The position numbers and the translations under genes are program-made. DNA of 64,000 bases from Schizochytrium sp. TIO01 (Eukaryota; Sar; Bigyra; Thraustochytrida; Thraustochytriidae). The stretch is taken from positions 7,336,668 to 7,400,667 of the forward strand of contig SMSO01000032.1 in NCBI GenBank assembly GCA_004764695.1, given 5' to 3'. This document shows positions 40,288 through 50,225 of this stretch, piece by piece (position 1 is the first letter of the stretch; each line of letters starts with the position of its first letter). The notes beneath the pieces were generated by a model that worked only from the letters and a program-made list of their open reading frames with translations, did not search any database and had not been told where the DNA came from.

Positions 40288-41092
40288 GAGAAGAAAACTA
40301 GTTTCTCTCTTTACCTGCCCCCTCTAATCTCAACGGGTATCCTTTTACTGTGAAACTAAATTTCATTTAATATTTTACTTTGTCTAAACAACCATTTGCA
40401 TATAATACACAAAGTATTTCTTTTCATCCCTGAGGGGTTCGCATGAATTGAAGAAATATAGCTTTGAAGAGGTATGCATGATCCCAGACTCGCTTCTGAC
40501 AAAGCTTGTAGAAAAAACAGCATCTTCATGGGGATACAACAAAGTCTTCATGCAATATCTTTGCTTGTAAAATGTGATTCATTCTTTGACTGAGTTTTTT
40601 TAAGGGGAGGAAAACAACAGTAATCTATTGAAAAGAGACGAAAGAGTGCGCAAGTGACCGACGATCATGCTTGGATAGCATGTTTTGCTTTCTATCATCA
40701 AATGAACAAGTTTGGCTTATCAAGGGATTATGCTTTTTTTTAAAGAGGATGCTTTGGGTGTGATTGTACGTATTTCATCTACTCTCGCCAACAAAACTGT
40801 TAAAGAATCGCTCGATATTCAACAAAAAGAATTATACTTTCTTAGCGTATAATTAATTACTCCAACCTCGTTGCAAAGTCGTATGTAGAGTGAGTTATTG
40901 CCGAGTGCCAGATTGTTGCAGTTCATTTTACTGTTATCTCTAAAATTGATCTTGAATTGAACAAAGGAGTTGGTTGTCCTGTGTCTGGAGGACTTAGCAA
41001 ACGTTTAACAATCCGACGTCAAGATCATACAACTACCATTTATGAGGTGGGTCATTCATTTTTATTTTATTTTAAATTTTATTGGAAAATGT
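40288..41092. other. Intergenic spacer, mostly featureless
   Basis: 3' flank of the exonuclease gene. A stretch at about 40891-41046 (+) is open for about 50 codons and ends near a possible GT donor, but has no family match. Confidence 0.45.
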
Positions 41093-41097
41093 TTATT
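41078..41097 (-). terminator. Two overlapping-scale AATAAA signals (minus strand)
   Basis: AATAAA at 41097-41092, overlapping the stop codon of the upstream minus-strand exon, and a second at 41083-41078. Confidence 0.45.
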
Positions 41098-41290
41098 CTA
41101 TACATCTGTTGATGCATTTAAGTACAATATCATCCATAGTAAGGATGCACTCGGCATACTTCTTGTCTAAGCCTTTCTGGCCAAAACGCCAAATCAGCAG
41201 GCGAGCGAACTTCTCGGTCAGCATCGGAAACTTGGTCACATTGCCGGCCGGGGAAAATGTCACAGTTTCTTCGGTGGTTGAGCCAGGCAC
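41093..41290 (-). CDS. Probable 3'-terminal exon of an unidentified gene
   Basis: A minus-strand open stretch of about 60 codons with coding-like codon use (Gly/Cys/Leu codons ending in G or C), reading ...SPAGNVTKFPMLTEKF... then ...WRFGQKGLDKKYAECILTMDD... to a TAA that overlaps an AATAAA. No initiating ATG: a stop lies just upstream in frame, and the sequence to the right (41300-41470) has a separate 58-codon minus frame starting MCGLACDS and ending ...TQAQLNMP one base out of phase. The two may be exons of one small gene, or pieces of a frameshifted pseudogene. I do not recognise the family. Confidence 0.35.
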   Translation of the reverse strand: MPGSTTEETVTFSPAGNVTKFPMLTEKFARLLIWRFGQKGLDKKYAECILTMDDIVLKCINRCIE

Positions 41291-41738
41291 GGGTCAAACT
41301 ATGGCATATTCAATTGTGCCTGCGTCACAATTGGAATTTTCACAAGAGAGGTCCGGGAAAACCTTTCACTTCTTGATGAAATCCCAGCCCGCCCCTCCTC
41401 GCCAGGGATATCCAAGTAACGACTGCAAAAGTACCTTTTTGACTTTGTAGAATCACAGGCTAGTCCACACATGCGTGCTACTTAGGCTGCGTGGCAGACG
41501 AAACCTTTCGCTCCGCAGAAGCGGCGCATATAGTGTCAGACCCCTAACACGCAGGTAGATGTGTTCTTGGTGTTGGCTTCATTGACTATAGCATTGGGGA
41601 TGGCCTGGACAAGGCCTTGCTACGAGGTGCATTTAACTACAATGTCGTTGTAAAAAGCACGGCGTATATTCTCTGCACACACTCTACATATGCAGGCAAG
41701 AGGCGTATTTCTTTTGGTAAGAAGTGAACTCGATCTGA

Positions 41739-42566
41739 TCAGTCGAAGGACTCGTCCGGTCGCAATGTGCGCCAGCCCCCCTTTGGAAGATCAAGCCTGA
41801 TGTTGCCAACGCGGGTGCGTGCGAGGCCTGTGACTTGCAGACCAACATGATCACACATCCGACGAATTTGACGTTTTTTGCCTTGCTGAAGCGTAAATTG
41901 GAGTACGCTGGGTGCCTCAGTTCGGTTCACAGTGATTGGCCACAGGGTCTGTCCATCGAGACTCATACTACCTGACTGAAGGAAATCCAGGATATCATCA
42001 GTGATAGGCTTGTCTGATTTGACACGAACTAGATACTCCTTCTTAAGCTGACGAGACAGAAGCTTGGATGCCACACGACCATCTTGAGTGAAAACCAATA
42101 GACCAGTAGAGTCCTTATCAAGGCGACCACATGGAGCGACGCCTTTCAAGTATCGGGCCGACGTGAGGGACTCTAATTTGCGAATTACTTCAGGAGGGTC
42201 CATGCAACGAGAAAGGTCCTCAAGAAGACGTACTGCAGGGACCTCTTCCTGCGATGGTAGTCCTGACACATACCCGCGAGGTTTGTTGAGGAGGAACGTC
42301 ATCTTAGCCTCCTGCGCGGAAAGTCCTTCAGGGTCCACTTTGATGTCGAGATTTGCATCATCTGGAACACACATGCCAACTGGCACTACCTCCCCATCAA
42401 GCTTGACAAACCCCTTGCGGAGAAGGCTGTCTGCTTCCCGGCGCGAGCAGACTCCGTTGCGGGACAGCCAAGCATTAATTCGAATGGTGCCATCTTTCTT
42501 GCCATTTCCAGCTGCAGTGCTGAGTCGAGCGCATCGGACCGCCGATGCAAGTGCTACACGACGCAT
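41739..42566 (-). CDS. RsuA/RluB-type pseudouridine synthase, organellar
   Basis: A 275-residue protein from the ATG at 42566; the frame to 42617 has no earlier ATG. The first 20 residues (MRRVALASAVRCARLSTAAG) are basic, Ala/Ser-rich and lack acids, typical of a mitochondrial (or plastid) targeting peptide. An S4 RNA-binding domain follows (about 28-72, INAWLSRNGVCSRREADSLL). The catalytic domain carries LNKPRGYVSG and GRLDKDSTGLL, with D150 the catalytic aspartate, then KEYLVRV and GKKRQIRRM, the usual RsuA/RluB/RluE/RluF order. It should isomerise a uridine in organellar rRNA; which position is unknown. Length matches bacterial relatives plus a presequence. Confidence 0.92.
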   Translation of the reverse strand: MRRVALASAVRCARLSTAAGNGKKDGTIRINAWLSRNGVCSRREADSLLRKGFVKLDGEVVPVGMCVPDDANLDIKVDPEGLSAQEAKMTFLLNKPRGYVSGLPSQEEVPAVRLLEDLSRCMDPPEVIRKLESLTSARYLKGVAPCGRLDKDSTGLLVFTQDGRVASKLLSRQLKKEYLVRVKSDKPITDDILDFLQSGSMSLDGQTLWPITVNRTEAPSVLQFTLQQGKKRQIRRMCDHVGLQVTGLARTRVGNIRLDLPKGGWRTLRPDESFD

Positions 42567-44285
42567 TGTTTTCTTGGTAACTAGATGCCCAGCCCAAGAC
42601 AGAAAGACAGATTGCAATGCAGCGAGGTATCACAATGCCTTCAACTTTTGGTGTAGCTGCTTCATTTCTCCAAGAAACTCATTTATTGATATAGAATTAT
42701 AAGGTTTTTAATTGTGCTTTCTTTCTCTGCCTACTAGCGCTATTTATTTTATTATTTTTTATTTTAATTTAAAACGAAAAAAATAAGAACTATTGTCAAG
42801 AGCACCTAGAGCTAGGCAGGAAGAATACCTATAATCATAATAATCATAATGATTATTATTATAAATCTTATAAGAAATATTTAGGGTAAGTCGGATTCGT
42901 ATAGAGTTTTGATAAAAATTGCTGGAGGGCGCTACAGGACTTGACTCGGGATTGTTTTGGTGAGTGGGGAGTGAGGGCCATTCGTCCACATCGAAAAGTT
43001 TGGCACGATTGAATGATTGTTGGCGAGGAAAATTATGATAATAGTTTGGGCTAAAATTGCCTCCACCAAAAATCATTTTTGTTATAATTGTCCAAGACAT
43101 TATGTTCCAAATATTCTCTCTCTTTTTTTAAATAAAATATAATGTATTGTCTACATCATTGTTAACTTTGGATGCTACTATAGAGATGAATATTGCAGCA
43201 CTGATCTTATGATTTACGAAAACTAGACGACCTCGCTCAAGAACACGAATGGCACCATGAGAATTCAGAGAAATTTTAGTAGCCTATCGTTCAAACTTTC
43301 AAATAGTTTTGATGGATATGAGGTCTCTGTTGCGATTTTAGGGAAGATGCATTTAAGGTTCTCGCGAAATTTAGCATTGCAAATGCTTGGAAAGACTCAG
43401 AAAATGCTTTATTTCTATAATTTCTCCAATATTGGGCAGCCTTCTGTCAGTATCCTGCTGAATTTTTTATTTTTTTAACTTTATCAGTGTTTTCTAGCTG
43501 TTTTAACTCCTTTCTATACTCCATGCAACTTTCGTTCTTGTCTCGAACGAGTGATTCCAGCTTATTGAGCTTTACAATGAACGAAATCATTTAGAGAATT
43601 TTTGAAAGTGCCGCGCCTATATCGTTGATGTATGTTATCCTGCTCTATCTATTAGATTGAGATTCCCCTGGGATTGAATAAGGTGATCTACCCCTGTGAA
43701 GTTAGAAAAACATAGCTTTTTAAGAGCAGTGCTAACTCAAACATGAAGATTTAATAAATCATAGGCATACTACATTATTTTAAATGCATTTAACATACTA
43801 ACTTGGTGAAAATTGATCATGGAGCCCGAATACAAAGTTAGGGACCTTGCTTTAACTTTTAATAATTTAATAATATAATTCTGCATCCATCGTATTACCT
43901 GGGGAAAAGGATGTACCTAAGATAGACTTTGTGAAGTTATTGCGTGACTCTATGCAGATTACCGCATATCTGCTCAACTAGCTATGTTCATCACCTCTTC
44001 TTTTCTTTTCTCTTTAACCAACAAATATCCAAGGCTACATTCTAATTTGGTGGTACGATGCTCTTCCTTGAGGACATCTATGAGACGACCTCGGAGGATA
44101 GATTGACAGGGACAATGAATTGCAGGGCTTATCTCCGTGTGCATGGGCTTTGTACGTGTACGCTAAATGCGTCCTGTCAAAACTGCTACATATCGAGTAA
44201 TATCTTTTAAAAGAATTTATGCTTGCTAGGAAGTACATTGTAGAGAAAAAAGTGGTTAGCATTCGCTAAGAAACTATGATACGGA
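42567..44285. other. Intergenic spacer, no gene seen
   Basis: About 1.7 kb, strongly AT-rich, including A/T runs around 42745-42785 and 43120-43145. No protein or RNA gene recognised. Confidence 0.55.
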
Positions 44286-46289
44286 CTAGTCGCAGGATTC
44301 GCAAGTGCTTTCGTAACACATGGTTGTATTTAACGTGTCAATGAGCACATCAGAAAGCCATGTCTCCAGGTTTTCCCTAAAACTGGAGTTTGAAGGCTGC
44401 TGGAAAGCTGTAGTTGCGCTTTGCTGTATATTCATGAAAATACCGATTGTCACTGTACTGCCATGTTCAATAGTTGGAAAATCGTTGCTTAAGTCTGAGA
44501 CCGAACCTTTCATGTTATAAACAAAGGTTGTTGTATTTGCTTCGTCAGTTGAAAGCGCATCCAAGAGAAGCAGCCGAACTTCATTTGTTCTATTTTCTGT
44601 GCTAAGGTTTTCGTTGCACAAAGCGTCTTCTGTAGATGGCGAACTTGTTGTTGGTCGGCTAGTAGGCTGCGCAGTAGGCCAAGTTGCACCGCAGTCACAA
44701 AATCCCCAAAGTTCTCGCGTACTAGTATTGTCTTTATTGTATGCTTCAGTTGTGGCACACCAGTAAACCTCATACAGAGAGCCGGGTATACCAGGTACAC
44801 TCCCAGAAGGATTTCCCCAATACGGTTTGACGTCATTAACGTTGACACATTGATCATATGTCCTTCCATTGTAAGTAAATGGAAACGCACATGCAGAACC
44901 CGAATCTACAAAGCCACCATCTGTTGTACAAGTTGGGATAGTTTCGTTATAGATAGCCTCTATTACAACTCTGGATATCCCTAAGGTTTCATTAGTGGAA
45001 GTCTGTAAGCGCTCATTTGCTCTGTTTTTTAATAAGCCTCGGCTTTTACTTGAAGTTTGAGAAAAATTCTTGGTACTATAAGCGTAGGCCACCAAAGTTA
45101 TATTCGTCAATGTCTCACAGGTACCTGATTGCACGCACAGTAGGCCATCTGAGCATTCAGAATCTTTCTTACAAGTCTGTATTGTCGGTGCGGCAGACGG
45201 TGCTAACGTAGGAGAATTCGAAGGACTTGAAGTAGTAGGACTTGAAGACGATGCTTGAGAAGGATTGATAGAGGGGCTCGAAGTTGGCACATTCGTCGGA
45301 ATTTTAGACGGAGATTCTGTTGGAGTTAACGTTGCAACTTCTGTTGGTATTGTAGTTGGGATTATAGTTGGGTTTGTAGTAGGGTTTGTAGTTGGGTTTG
45401 TAGTTGGGTTTGTAGTTGGGTTTGTAGTTGGGGTTGCAGTTGGCTCTGCAGTTGGATCTGTAGTTGAGTCTGTGGCTGGATTTGTAGTTGGCTCTGCAGT
45501 TGGATCTGCAGTTGGATCTGAAGTTGAGTCTGTGGCTGGATTTGTAGTTGGCTCTGCAGTTGGATCTGAAGTTGAGTCTGTGGCTGGATTTGTAGTTGGG
45601 ATCGCAGTTGGGATTGCAGTTGGATCTGTAGTTGGATTTGAAGTTGAGTCTGTGGCTGGATTTGTAGTTGGGATTGCAGTTGGATCTGTAGTTGGATCTG
45701 TAGTTGGATCTGTAGTGGGATTTGTAGTTGGATCTGTAGTGGGATTAGTGGTTGGATTTGTGGTTGGCCTTGCGGTACCTTCTGAAGGAGCTAAGGTCGG
45801 GTCCAATGTTGGGTTTACTGTTGGTGCGGCTGTTGGCTCCAATGTAGGTTTCAGACTTGGACTCTGCGTTGGGGAATTTGTTGGCCACTGAAATCCATCG
45901 CCTTCGCATACACAGAAACCCCACGTTGGTCGTGAATTAGAGTCTATGTTTGAGTAATATGGTGATGTAGGGCACCAATAGTTGAGGTTTGCATCTTCAT
46001 GCAATGATAGACTGGTGCCAGAATAATCAATACTGCCATTAGCATAGAATTCTATTTCAAATGGTTTAAACGGAGCCTCAATTGGAGCGCAGGCGCTGAA
46101 TATCTCACTTCGTAGGACTGCTGTATTAGACACATATATCATGCTTTCAACATAGAAGTCGAAGTAGCATGCTGTGTCTTCTGTTGTAGTCCCTCCTGAT
46201 GCATTACATGCCACGCCCTTGGATGCCGCTATTCCCAACGCGACAACAACATTGAAGAAATAAAACTTATGCAGACGTAGTGTAGCCAT
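44286..46289 (-). CDS. Secreted fibronectin-type-II protein with long Pro-Thr repeat stalk
   Basis: 667 residues from the ATG at 46289, whose product starts with a signal peptide (MATLRLHKFYFFNVVVALGIAAS, split here as MATLRLHKFYFF then NVVVALGIAAS). Further upstream codons lack an ATG. Domain order: a degenerate FN2-like unit (C-x-F-x-F ... YWCPTS ... WGFCVC), a stalk of about 150 residues built of NPT/DPT/EPT-type triplets, a Cys-rich unit (CKKDSECSDGLLCVQSGTC), a Ser/Thr linker, then a well-formed FN2 domain (CAFPFTYNGRTYDQC ... WCATT ... WGFCDC), and a Cys-containing C-terminal domain. Many N-x-S/T sites suggest heavy glycosylation. FN2 units bind collagen or glycan in animals; here an extracellular matrix or substrate-adhesion role is an inference. 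No membrane anchor is seen. Confidence 0.8.
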   Translation of the reverse strand: MATLRLHKFYFFNVVVALGIAASKGVACNASGGTTTEDTACYFDFYVESMIYVSNTAVLRSEIFSACAPIEAPFKPFEIEFYANGSIDYSGTSLSLHEDANLNYWCPTSPYYSNIDSNSRPTWGFCVCEGDGFQWPTNSPTQSPSLKPTLEPTAAPTVNPTLDPTLAPSEGTARPTTNPTTNPTTDPTTNPTTDPTTDPTTDPTAIPTTNPATDSTSNPTTDPTAIPTAIPTTNPATDSTSDPTAEPTTNPATDSTSDPTADPTAEPTTNPATDSTTDPTAEPTATPTTNPTTNPTTNPTTNPTTNPTIIPTTIPTEVATLTPTESPSKIPTNVPTSSPSINPSQASSSSPTTSSPSNSPTLAPSAAPTIQTCKKDSECSDGLLCVQSGTCETLTNITLVAYAYSTKNFSQTSSKSRGLLKNRANERLQTSTNETLGISRVVIEAIYNETIPTCTTDGGFVDSGSACAFPFTYNGRTYDQCVNVNDVKPYWGNPSGSVPGIPGSLYEVYWCATTEAYNKDNTSTRELWGFCDCGATWPTAQPTSRPTTSSPSTEDALCNENLSTENRTNEVRLLLLDALSTDEANTTTFVYNMKGSVSDLSNDFPTIEHGSTVTIGIFMNIQQSATTAFQQPSNSSFRENLETWLSDVLIDTLNTTMCYESTCESCD
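45330..45790 (-). repeat. Coding minisatellite of the Pro-Thr stalk
   Basis: Imperfect tandem units based on a 12-base module (four codons, x-P-T-[TA]) with higher-order units of 36-72 bases (NPATDST, EPT, DPT). Typical substrate for repeat-number variation. Confidence 0.9.
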
Positions 46290-46797
46290 AGATTTACGCT
46301 CTGTCCATGAAGGAGCTCGCAGCGCTACTTCGTTGGCATGCGATCCCACGCTCGCACGAGCTCTGGCAGGGGCTTTGCGCCGACCTCTTCGTTTCTGCCT
46401 GCCTTGCCCAAACTAGCGACCCGTTGAAACTTTGCGCAACGCAAAATACTGTTCTTCTTTTTCCTTCTTCTTTTCCTTTCTCTTTCTCTCTCTCTCTCTC
46501 CCACAGCTTCGATTTTCTCCTCTCATTGAAAACGTTTAAACTCCCATAACCTCCAAATGGTGAAAACTCCTCATAAACAATATACTACTATAAATAATTA
46601 ATTACTTAGGCCCTCTAACTCTGAGAGAATTGGAGGTTCACCAAGTAAGAAAAAGGAGCAAATCTTCAATTCAAATGCCAAAGCGCTTCGAACAGAAGTT
46701 TGGCGCCTCAGCGAGTTCTTCGCGGAGGAAGTCGCACATTCGCACGCGACCACGCCGAGGGCACCTATGGTGGTGCTGCTGGTGGTGGTGGGTTATT

Positions 46798-46819
46798 ATT
46801 CATTCATTCATTCATTCAT
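46798..46819 (+). repeat. (ATTC)n microsatellite
   Basis: About 5.5 units of ATTC. Confidence 0.93.
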
Positions 46820-46994
46820 GCATTCAATATCGCAAAAAGAGAATTTCAAAATCCAAATTGACGACCTCCAGCGTGCCTACCCAGACGCCTCCGCCGTCTA
46901 CGAAGACATCGGCACAGGGGTCAAGCTCAGCAGAGCGGGCTTGCTCGCCCTACTGGGCTTCTGGGAACCACCGCAAGCTTGCCCTTCGGTTCTG

Positions 46995-47425
46995 TGAAAG
47001 CTATGGATGGTGTTATTTCTCCTTTTGCCTAAATTTGAAAACTCCAAAAGCTAACAAGATGGATCAAAATCAGGACAGCTCGAATAGTGCGTCGTTCGTT
47101 GGCTTCCGATGGGCGCTCATTCTCGAAGCCGAGCTCTCCCCTTGCAAGTGGTGTAATCTGGATATTTGCCGAGGGATTGCACTTCAAAACCATGCAATGA
47201 ACGTGGCACGACAAGCTCAGAACATCCAAGGTTTTCAAATGCTCCCCCCAAAAGGCGAACACGGAGCCGATTGTGATATTAACGCTGCCAGAAAGAAGAA
47301 ATCCTTTTGCGCTACCTACCTATCCAAGGACATGATTTGAGGATTGATTGTCTTTGGGTCTATCCCGCGGTTGAGCCTTAGTCCCACGTCACCATAGGAA
47401 ATGCAAGTTTTGCAAATAATGTAGG
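46995..47425 (+). pseudogene. Decayed TnpB/Fanzor-type transposon fragment (copy B)
   Basis: Homologous over about 430 bases to copy A at 24395-23963. Shared blocks in order: a CAGGACAGC block, AAGCCGAGCT, ATTTGCCGAG, an AATCCAAGGT block, the 18-base identity ATCCTTTTGCGCTACCTA (B 47301-47318; A 24074-24057 on the minus strand), CCAAGG-CATGATTT, and a GCCTTAGTCCCA block past the stop. The B frame reads EAELSPCKW...HGADCDINAARKKKSFCATYLSK, aligned with A's KAELFLWRR...HVADRDIHAASFCATYPRA. B keeps D-x-N-A-A-R of RuvC III but has lost the TSKTC ribbon that A retains, and it carries an in-frame insertion after NAA. No start, no N-terminal domain: a relic. Confidence 0.55.
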
Positions 47426-47921
47426 CTAAACTCTAAGTGTGGCATAGGAGGAGGAAAGAAAAAAAGAAAAGATTTATGAGAGCAGTCGAGCGAGCCTTCT
47501 TAAGTCGCTCGTATGTAGCATAGTTAGCCGCGTGGTTGAGTAGAAGAGGAACTCACTTGTTCATATTTTCGTCAAGGTAGGCACGAATTGCGATTGGTTT
47601 CTGCTCATCACGACGGGTATGAAGTGAGCCTTGCGAAACGGAGCACAGCTACGCAAGATCGGAGATAAGGATATTTTCTTCTACACTTGAAAACCACGCG
47701 TTTCCATCCACGGATACTTATCTAGCGTTTTCAGACATTCCGTGTACCTTCAGAACAACCTGAGAGTCTTGTGGTCTTTATGCCTCACCAGCATCACGAG
47801 TAGCGTGGAGTTGAATTTGTTGATAGCATAAATTTCGCGTACGTGGTTTCCTCAAAAGTAGGTCGTTAGTCTCTCTTCGGGAGAGCGTTAAAAACACGAC
47901 AGCGTTCTGAAGACATCAACT

Positions 47922-48683
47922 ATGAGTTTTGTTCCAGGCACGCCGCAACGAGCCTCGCGGAATGCGAGCAATAACTTTGCATGGAGCACCCCCCCTCGAA
48001 CAGCACCTTTTTCTAATTTAGATCAAGGCAAGTGGAGTAATTCAAGTCGCTCAAGCACTAATTCAGCAAGTGAAGCCCGCGCTTCTCGACGAGCACGCTT
48101 GGCGCAGCGCTGTGTTGATCGTCTCAAACTAAACCGAAGCGAGAGGCTACGGAGATACCGCATGCAAGGGACATCAAGAGATCAAATTCGTGATCAAACT
48201 CTGCAGGTCCTTCGTGAAGAGCTATCGCAGTTCAGTGCTGAAGAGAATCCGTTCGATGAGGAGGAGCTCTTGTTACTCGAACAAGACGTCCTTAACGAAA
48301 TATACGCAGAAGAGGAAAGAGTAATGCGCTCTTTCGAGGCAGAGGAGCGTGCTCGCGCACAAGAGCTTGAGCATTATGCTGAGATCGCGGAGCATGCAGA
48401 AGCTTCCTCGCAAGTCGTTGTGTGTCCCATTTGTATGCAAAATCAACTCCATCTCTCTGGTACTGTGTTCCATTGCAATTGTGGATTTCGACTTGATGCT
48501 AGAAACGAGTGCTTTTCGTTGGGTCAGTTGCAGCAGCGGCTTGCAACGATAATGGAGACGCATGCAATGCAAAATCCACCATGTACCCACCAACCTCGAT
48601 TTTTCTTGAAAAAACATTTTGGTGGAATTGAGCTTTTGGTTATGGAATGTTCAGGGTGCTCGTGTGTGCAAATTATTCTTTAA
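47922..48683 (+). CDS. RPA-interacting protein (RIP-alpha/RPAIN family)
   Basis: A 253-residue protein. A basic N-terminal half (RRARLAQRCVDRLKLNRSERLRRYR, here residues about 56-80) is followed by a long acidic helix (about 105-160). A C-terminal Cys-rich zinc domain has CPIC (168-171), HCNCGFRL (184-191), CTH (221-223) and MECSGCSC (241-248). This is the layout of the RPA-interacting proteins that carry replication protein A into the nucleus. The FNxP-type N-terminal region differs from animal forms but length and zinc domain fit. The start ATG at 47922 is the first in the frame. Confidence 0.85.
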   Translation: MSFVPGTPQRASRNASNNFAWSTPPRTAPFSNLDQGKWSNSSRSSTNSASEARASRRARLAQRCVDRLKLNRSERLRRYRMQGTSRDQIRDQTLQVLREELSQFSAEENPFDEEELLLLEQDVLNEIYAEEERVMRSFEAEERARAQELEHYAEIAEHAEASSQVVVCPICMQNQLHLSGTVFHCNCGFRLDARNECFSLGQLQQRLATIMETHAMQNPPCTHQPRFFLKKHFGGIELLVMECSGCSCVQIIL

Positions 48684-49088
48684 GACTGATTAGTCAGACA
48701 ACAAAAGACAAAACGGGATTTCCGGTTAGTATTGCTATGAAATAGTGTTAGGTTTAGCTTATTACACATAGTGTTCATAGAGACTCGTCCCGACTACCTG
48801 TTTAAAGATATTGCCATGTTCCTACACTGAGCGATAAATGTATGATAATAAAGAAGGGGTATGATTTGGGCATTCGTATGGGATTGAACAGACATTATAA
48901 CTACTCAAAGCTAGATGCATGCAGTTGTTTCCATGATGTCGTCTCGTTTCACCGTACAATCAACTTGATGATACGACGCACAGGCCAGTGCAAGTTTAGC
49001 ATCTTGGCTTTTTGAATTAGATATAAGGAAAGGCAAAGACCACGAGCAGGAAACACTCAAGAGCGATCTATGGTGTAAGTGTAGATGA
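48684..49088. other. Convergent intergenic spacer
   Basis: About 0.4 kb between the convergent 3' ends of the RPA-interacting protein and syntaxin genes. Contains an AATAAA-like ATAATAAAG near 48845. Nothing else seen. Confidence 0.5.
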
Positions 49089-50225
49089 TCACCGCCACCA
49101 GTACATGAAGAAACTAGCTAGCAGAATAACAGTGACAAATATTTTCAAAATGAAAGCACGCTCTTTGGAGAGGTTATTGTAGTACTTGAGTAGCTCATTT
49201 TGACCAGCTTCAACATGTACACTAGCCATGTCAATCTGCTCATCAATGCGATCTACAACTTCCCCCTGCTCAGCCACAAGTGTGGCCATTCGGCCAAAGA
49301 CCTGGCTCGCCTCAGTAAGCATAGCTTCGACATTACGCATTTCCATAGCACGTTGTCGCTGCATTATTGCGGTGCGATCATACTGAGCAACCTGGCGTTG
49401 ACCAAAATGTGAGCCTGGTTGCAATGGCTCATCTTGACCAGAAGGTGACATCATGTGCGGGGCATACGGATTAGTGGCCTCCTGCTGCATGTAAGATGAT
49501 GGTGCTGGTGGCGGTGGTGCACCTCGGCGCCGAATCCCAGCAGAGGTTAGAGGAGAGCTATTCATTGGACTCGACATACCAGCACTAGGCCCTGGCGCCT
49601 GCCCTGGCGATCCGAGACCAGGTGATCCTGGCCCATTATAATCACGCTGTTGCGGAACTCGAGCTTGTGCTGGATTGTATACAGAGGGTTGTGGTGTTGA
49701 AAGCTGTACGCGAGCAGCGCCGAATTGCCGCGTTTGCTCAGCCTGGCGTGTGCTGAGGGCTTTGGTGCGTGCCTCGAGGCAATCCTGAAATGTTTTACCT
49801 ACCGTGCGAAACCGTTTCTGCAAAGTATCAAGAATGATAGCGTAGTGTTGCTTAAGCTGTCGCGTTGCACTGTCTTCTACAATTGACTTAAGGCCGTGGA
49901 TTCCCTTGAGAATTCCGTCCATTTTCCTTTTTATTGCATCACTACTCTGTGCAAGCGTTACACCAGAATCTTCATACAAACTGCGCCTTTGAGAATCTCG
50001 TGTGAATGCCGAGACCTGCAAAGCCAGAGCATCAAGCTCTTTGGCTAGAAATGCGGACCCATTCACAAAAGCTTGTCGCTGCTTCACTTGTCGTGGATCC
50101 TCCTGTCGAGACCGTTTCTTTTGCTGAGCTTCTTGCGCAAGACGCTCTTGCCTCTGAGGATCCGCCCTCAGCACGTTTTCAAAACGTTGTACCGCAGCTT
50201 GAAGCGCATTAGATCGATCCAACAT
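49089..50225 (-). CDS. Syntaxin-5/Sed5-like Qa-SNARE
   Basis: A 378-residue tail-anchored SNARE. An N-terminal helical bundle (about 1-170) is followed by a Pro/Gly/Ser-rich linker (about 185-280). The SNARE helix (about 290-350) contains RNVEAMLTEASQVFGRMATLV then AEQGEVVDRIDEQIDMA, with the zero-layer glutamine in EQGE as in Qa-SNAREs. The C-terminal membrane helix ends FFMYWWR. The ELLKYYNNLSKER segment before the anchor is characteristic of syntaxin 5/Sed5, the cis-Golgi and ER-to-Golgi t-SNARE. The usual N-terminal Sly1-binding peptide (DRTxEF type) is not evident here; the protein begins MLDRSNALQ. The proline-rich linker is longer than usual. Confidence 0.88.
   Translation of the reverse strand: MLDRSNALQAAVQRFENVLRADPQRQERLAQEAQQKKRSRQEDPRQVKQRQAFVNGSAFLAKELDALALQVSAFTRDSQRRSLYEDSGVTLAQSSDAIKRKMDGILKGIHGLKSIVEDSATRQLKQHYAIILDTLQKRFRTVGKTFQDCLEARTKALSTRQAEQTRQFGAARVQLSTPQPSVYNPAQARVPQQRDYNGPGSPGLGSPGQAPGPSAGMSSPMNSSPLTSAGIRRRGAPPPPAPSSYMQQEATNPYAPHMMSPSGQDEPLQPGSHFGQRQVAQYDRTAIMQRQRAMEMRNVEAMLTEASQVFGRMATLVAEQGEVVDRIDEQIDMASVHVEAGQNELLKYYNNLSKERAFILKIFVTVILLASFFMYWWR

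Larger units (their letters stand above)
46290..47921. other. Intergenic region with second transposon relic
   Basis: Between the divergent FN2 and RPA-interacting genes. 46798-46819 is an (ATTC)n tract; 46995-47425 is a TnpB/Fanzor-like relic. A plus-strand frame 46767-46997 has coding-like composition in its second half but no family match. Confidence 0.5.

Noticed and set aside
45265-45891. Plus-strand frame of 208 codons full of VVGFVVGSAVGS repeats
   Set aside because: It is the reverse complement of the Pro-Thr minisatellite; the periodic coding sequence on the minus strand keeps other frames open by chance.
46630-47340. Plus-strand frame of 236 codons as an intact gene
   Set aside because: It changes character midway, includes a microsatellite and is homologous at its end to a transposon relic; no coherent domain.
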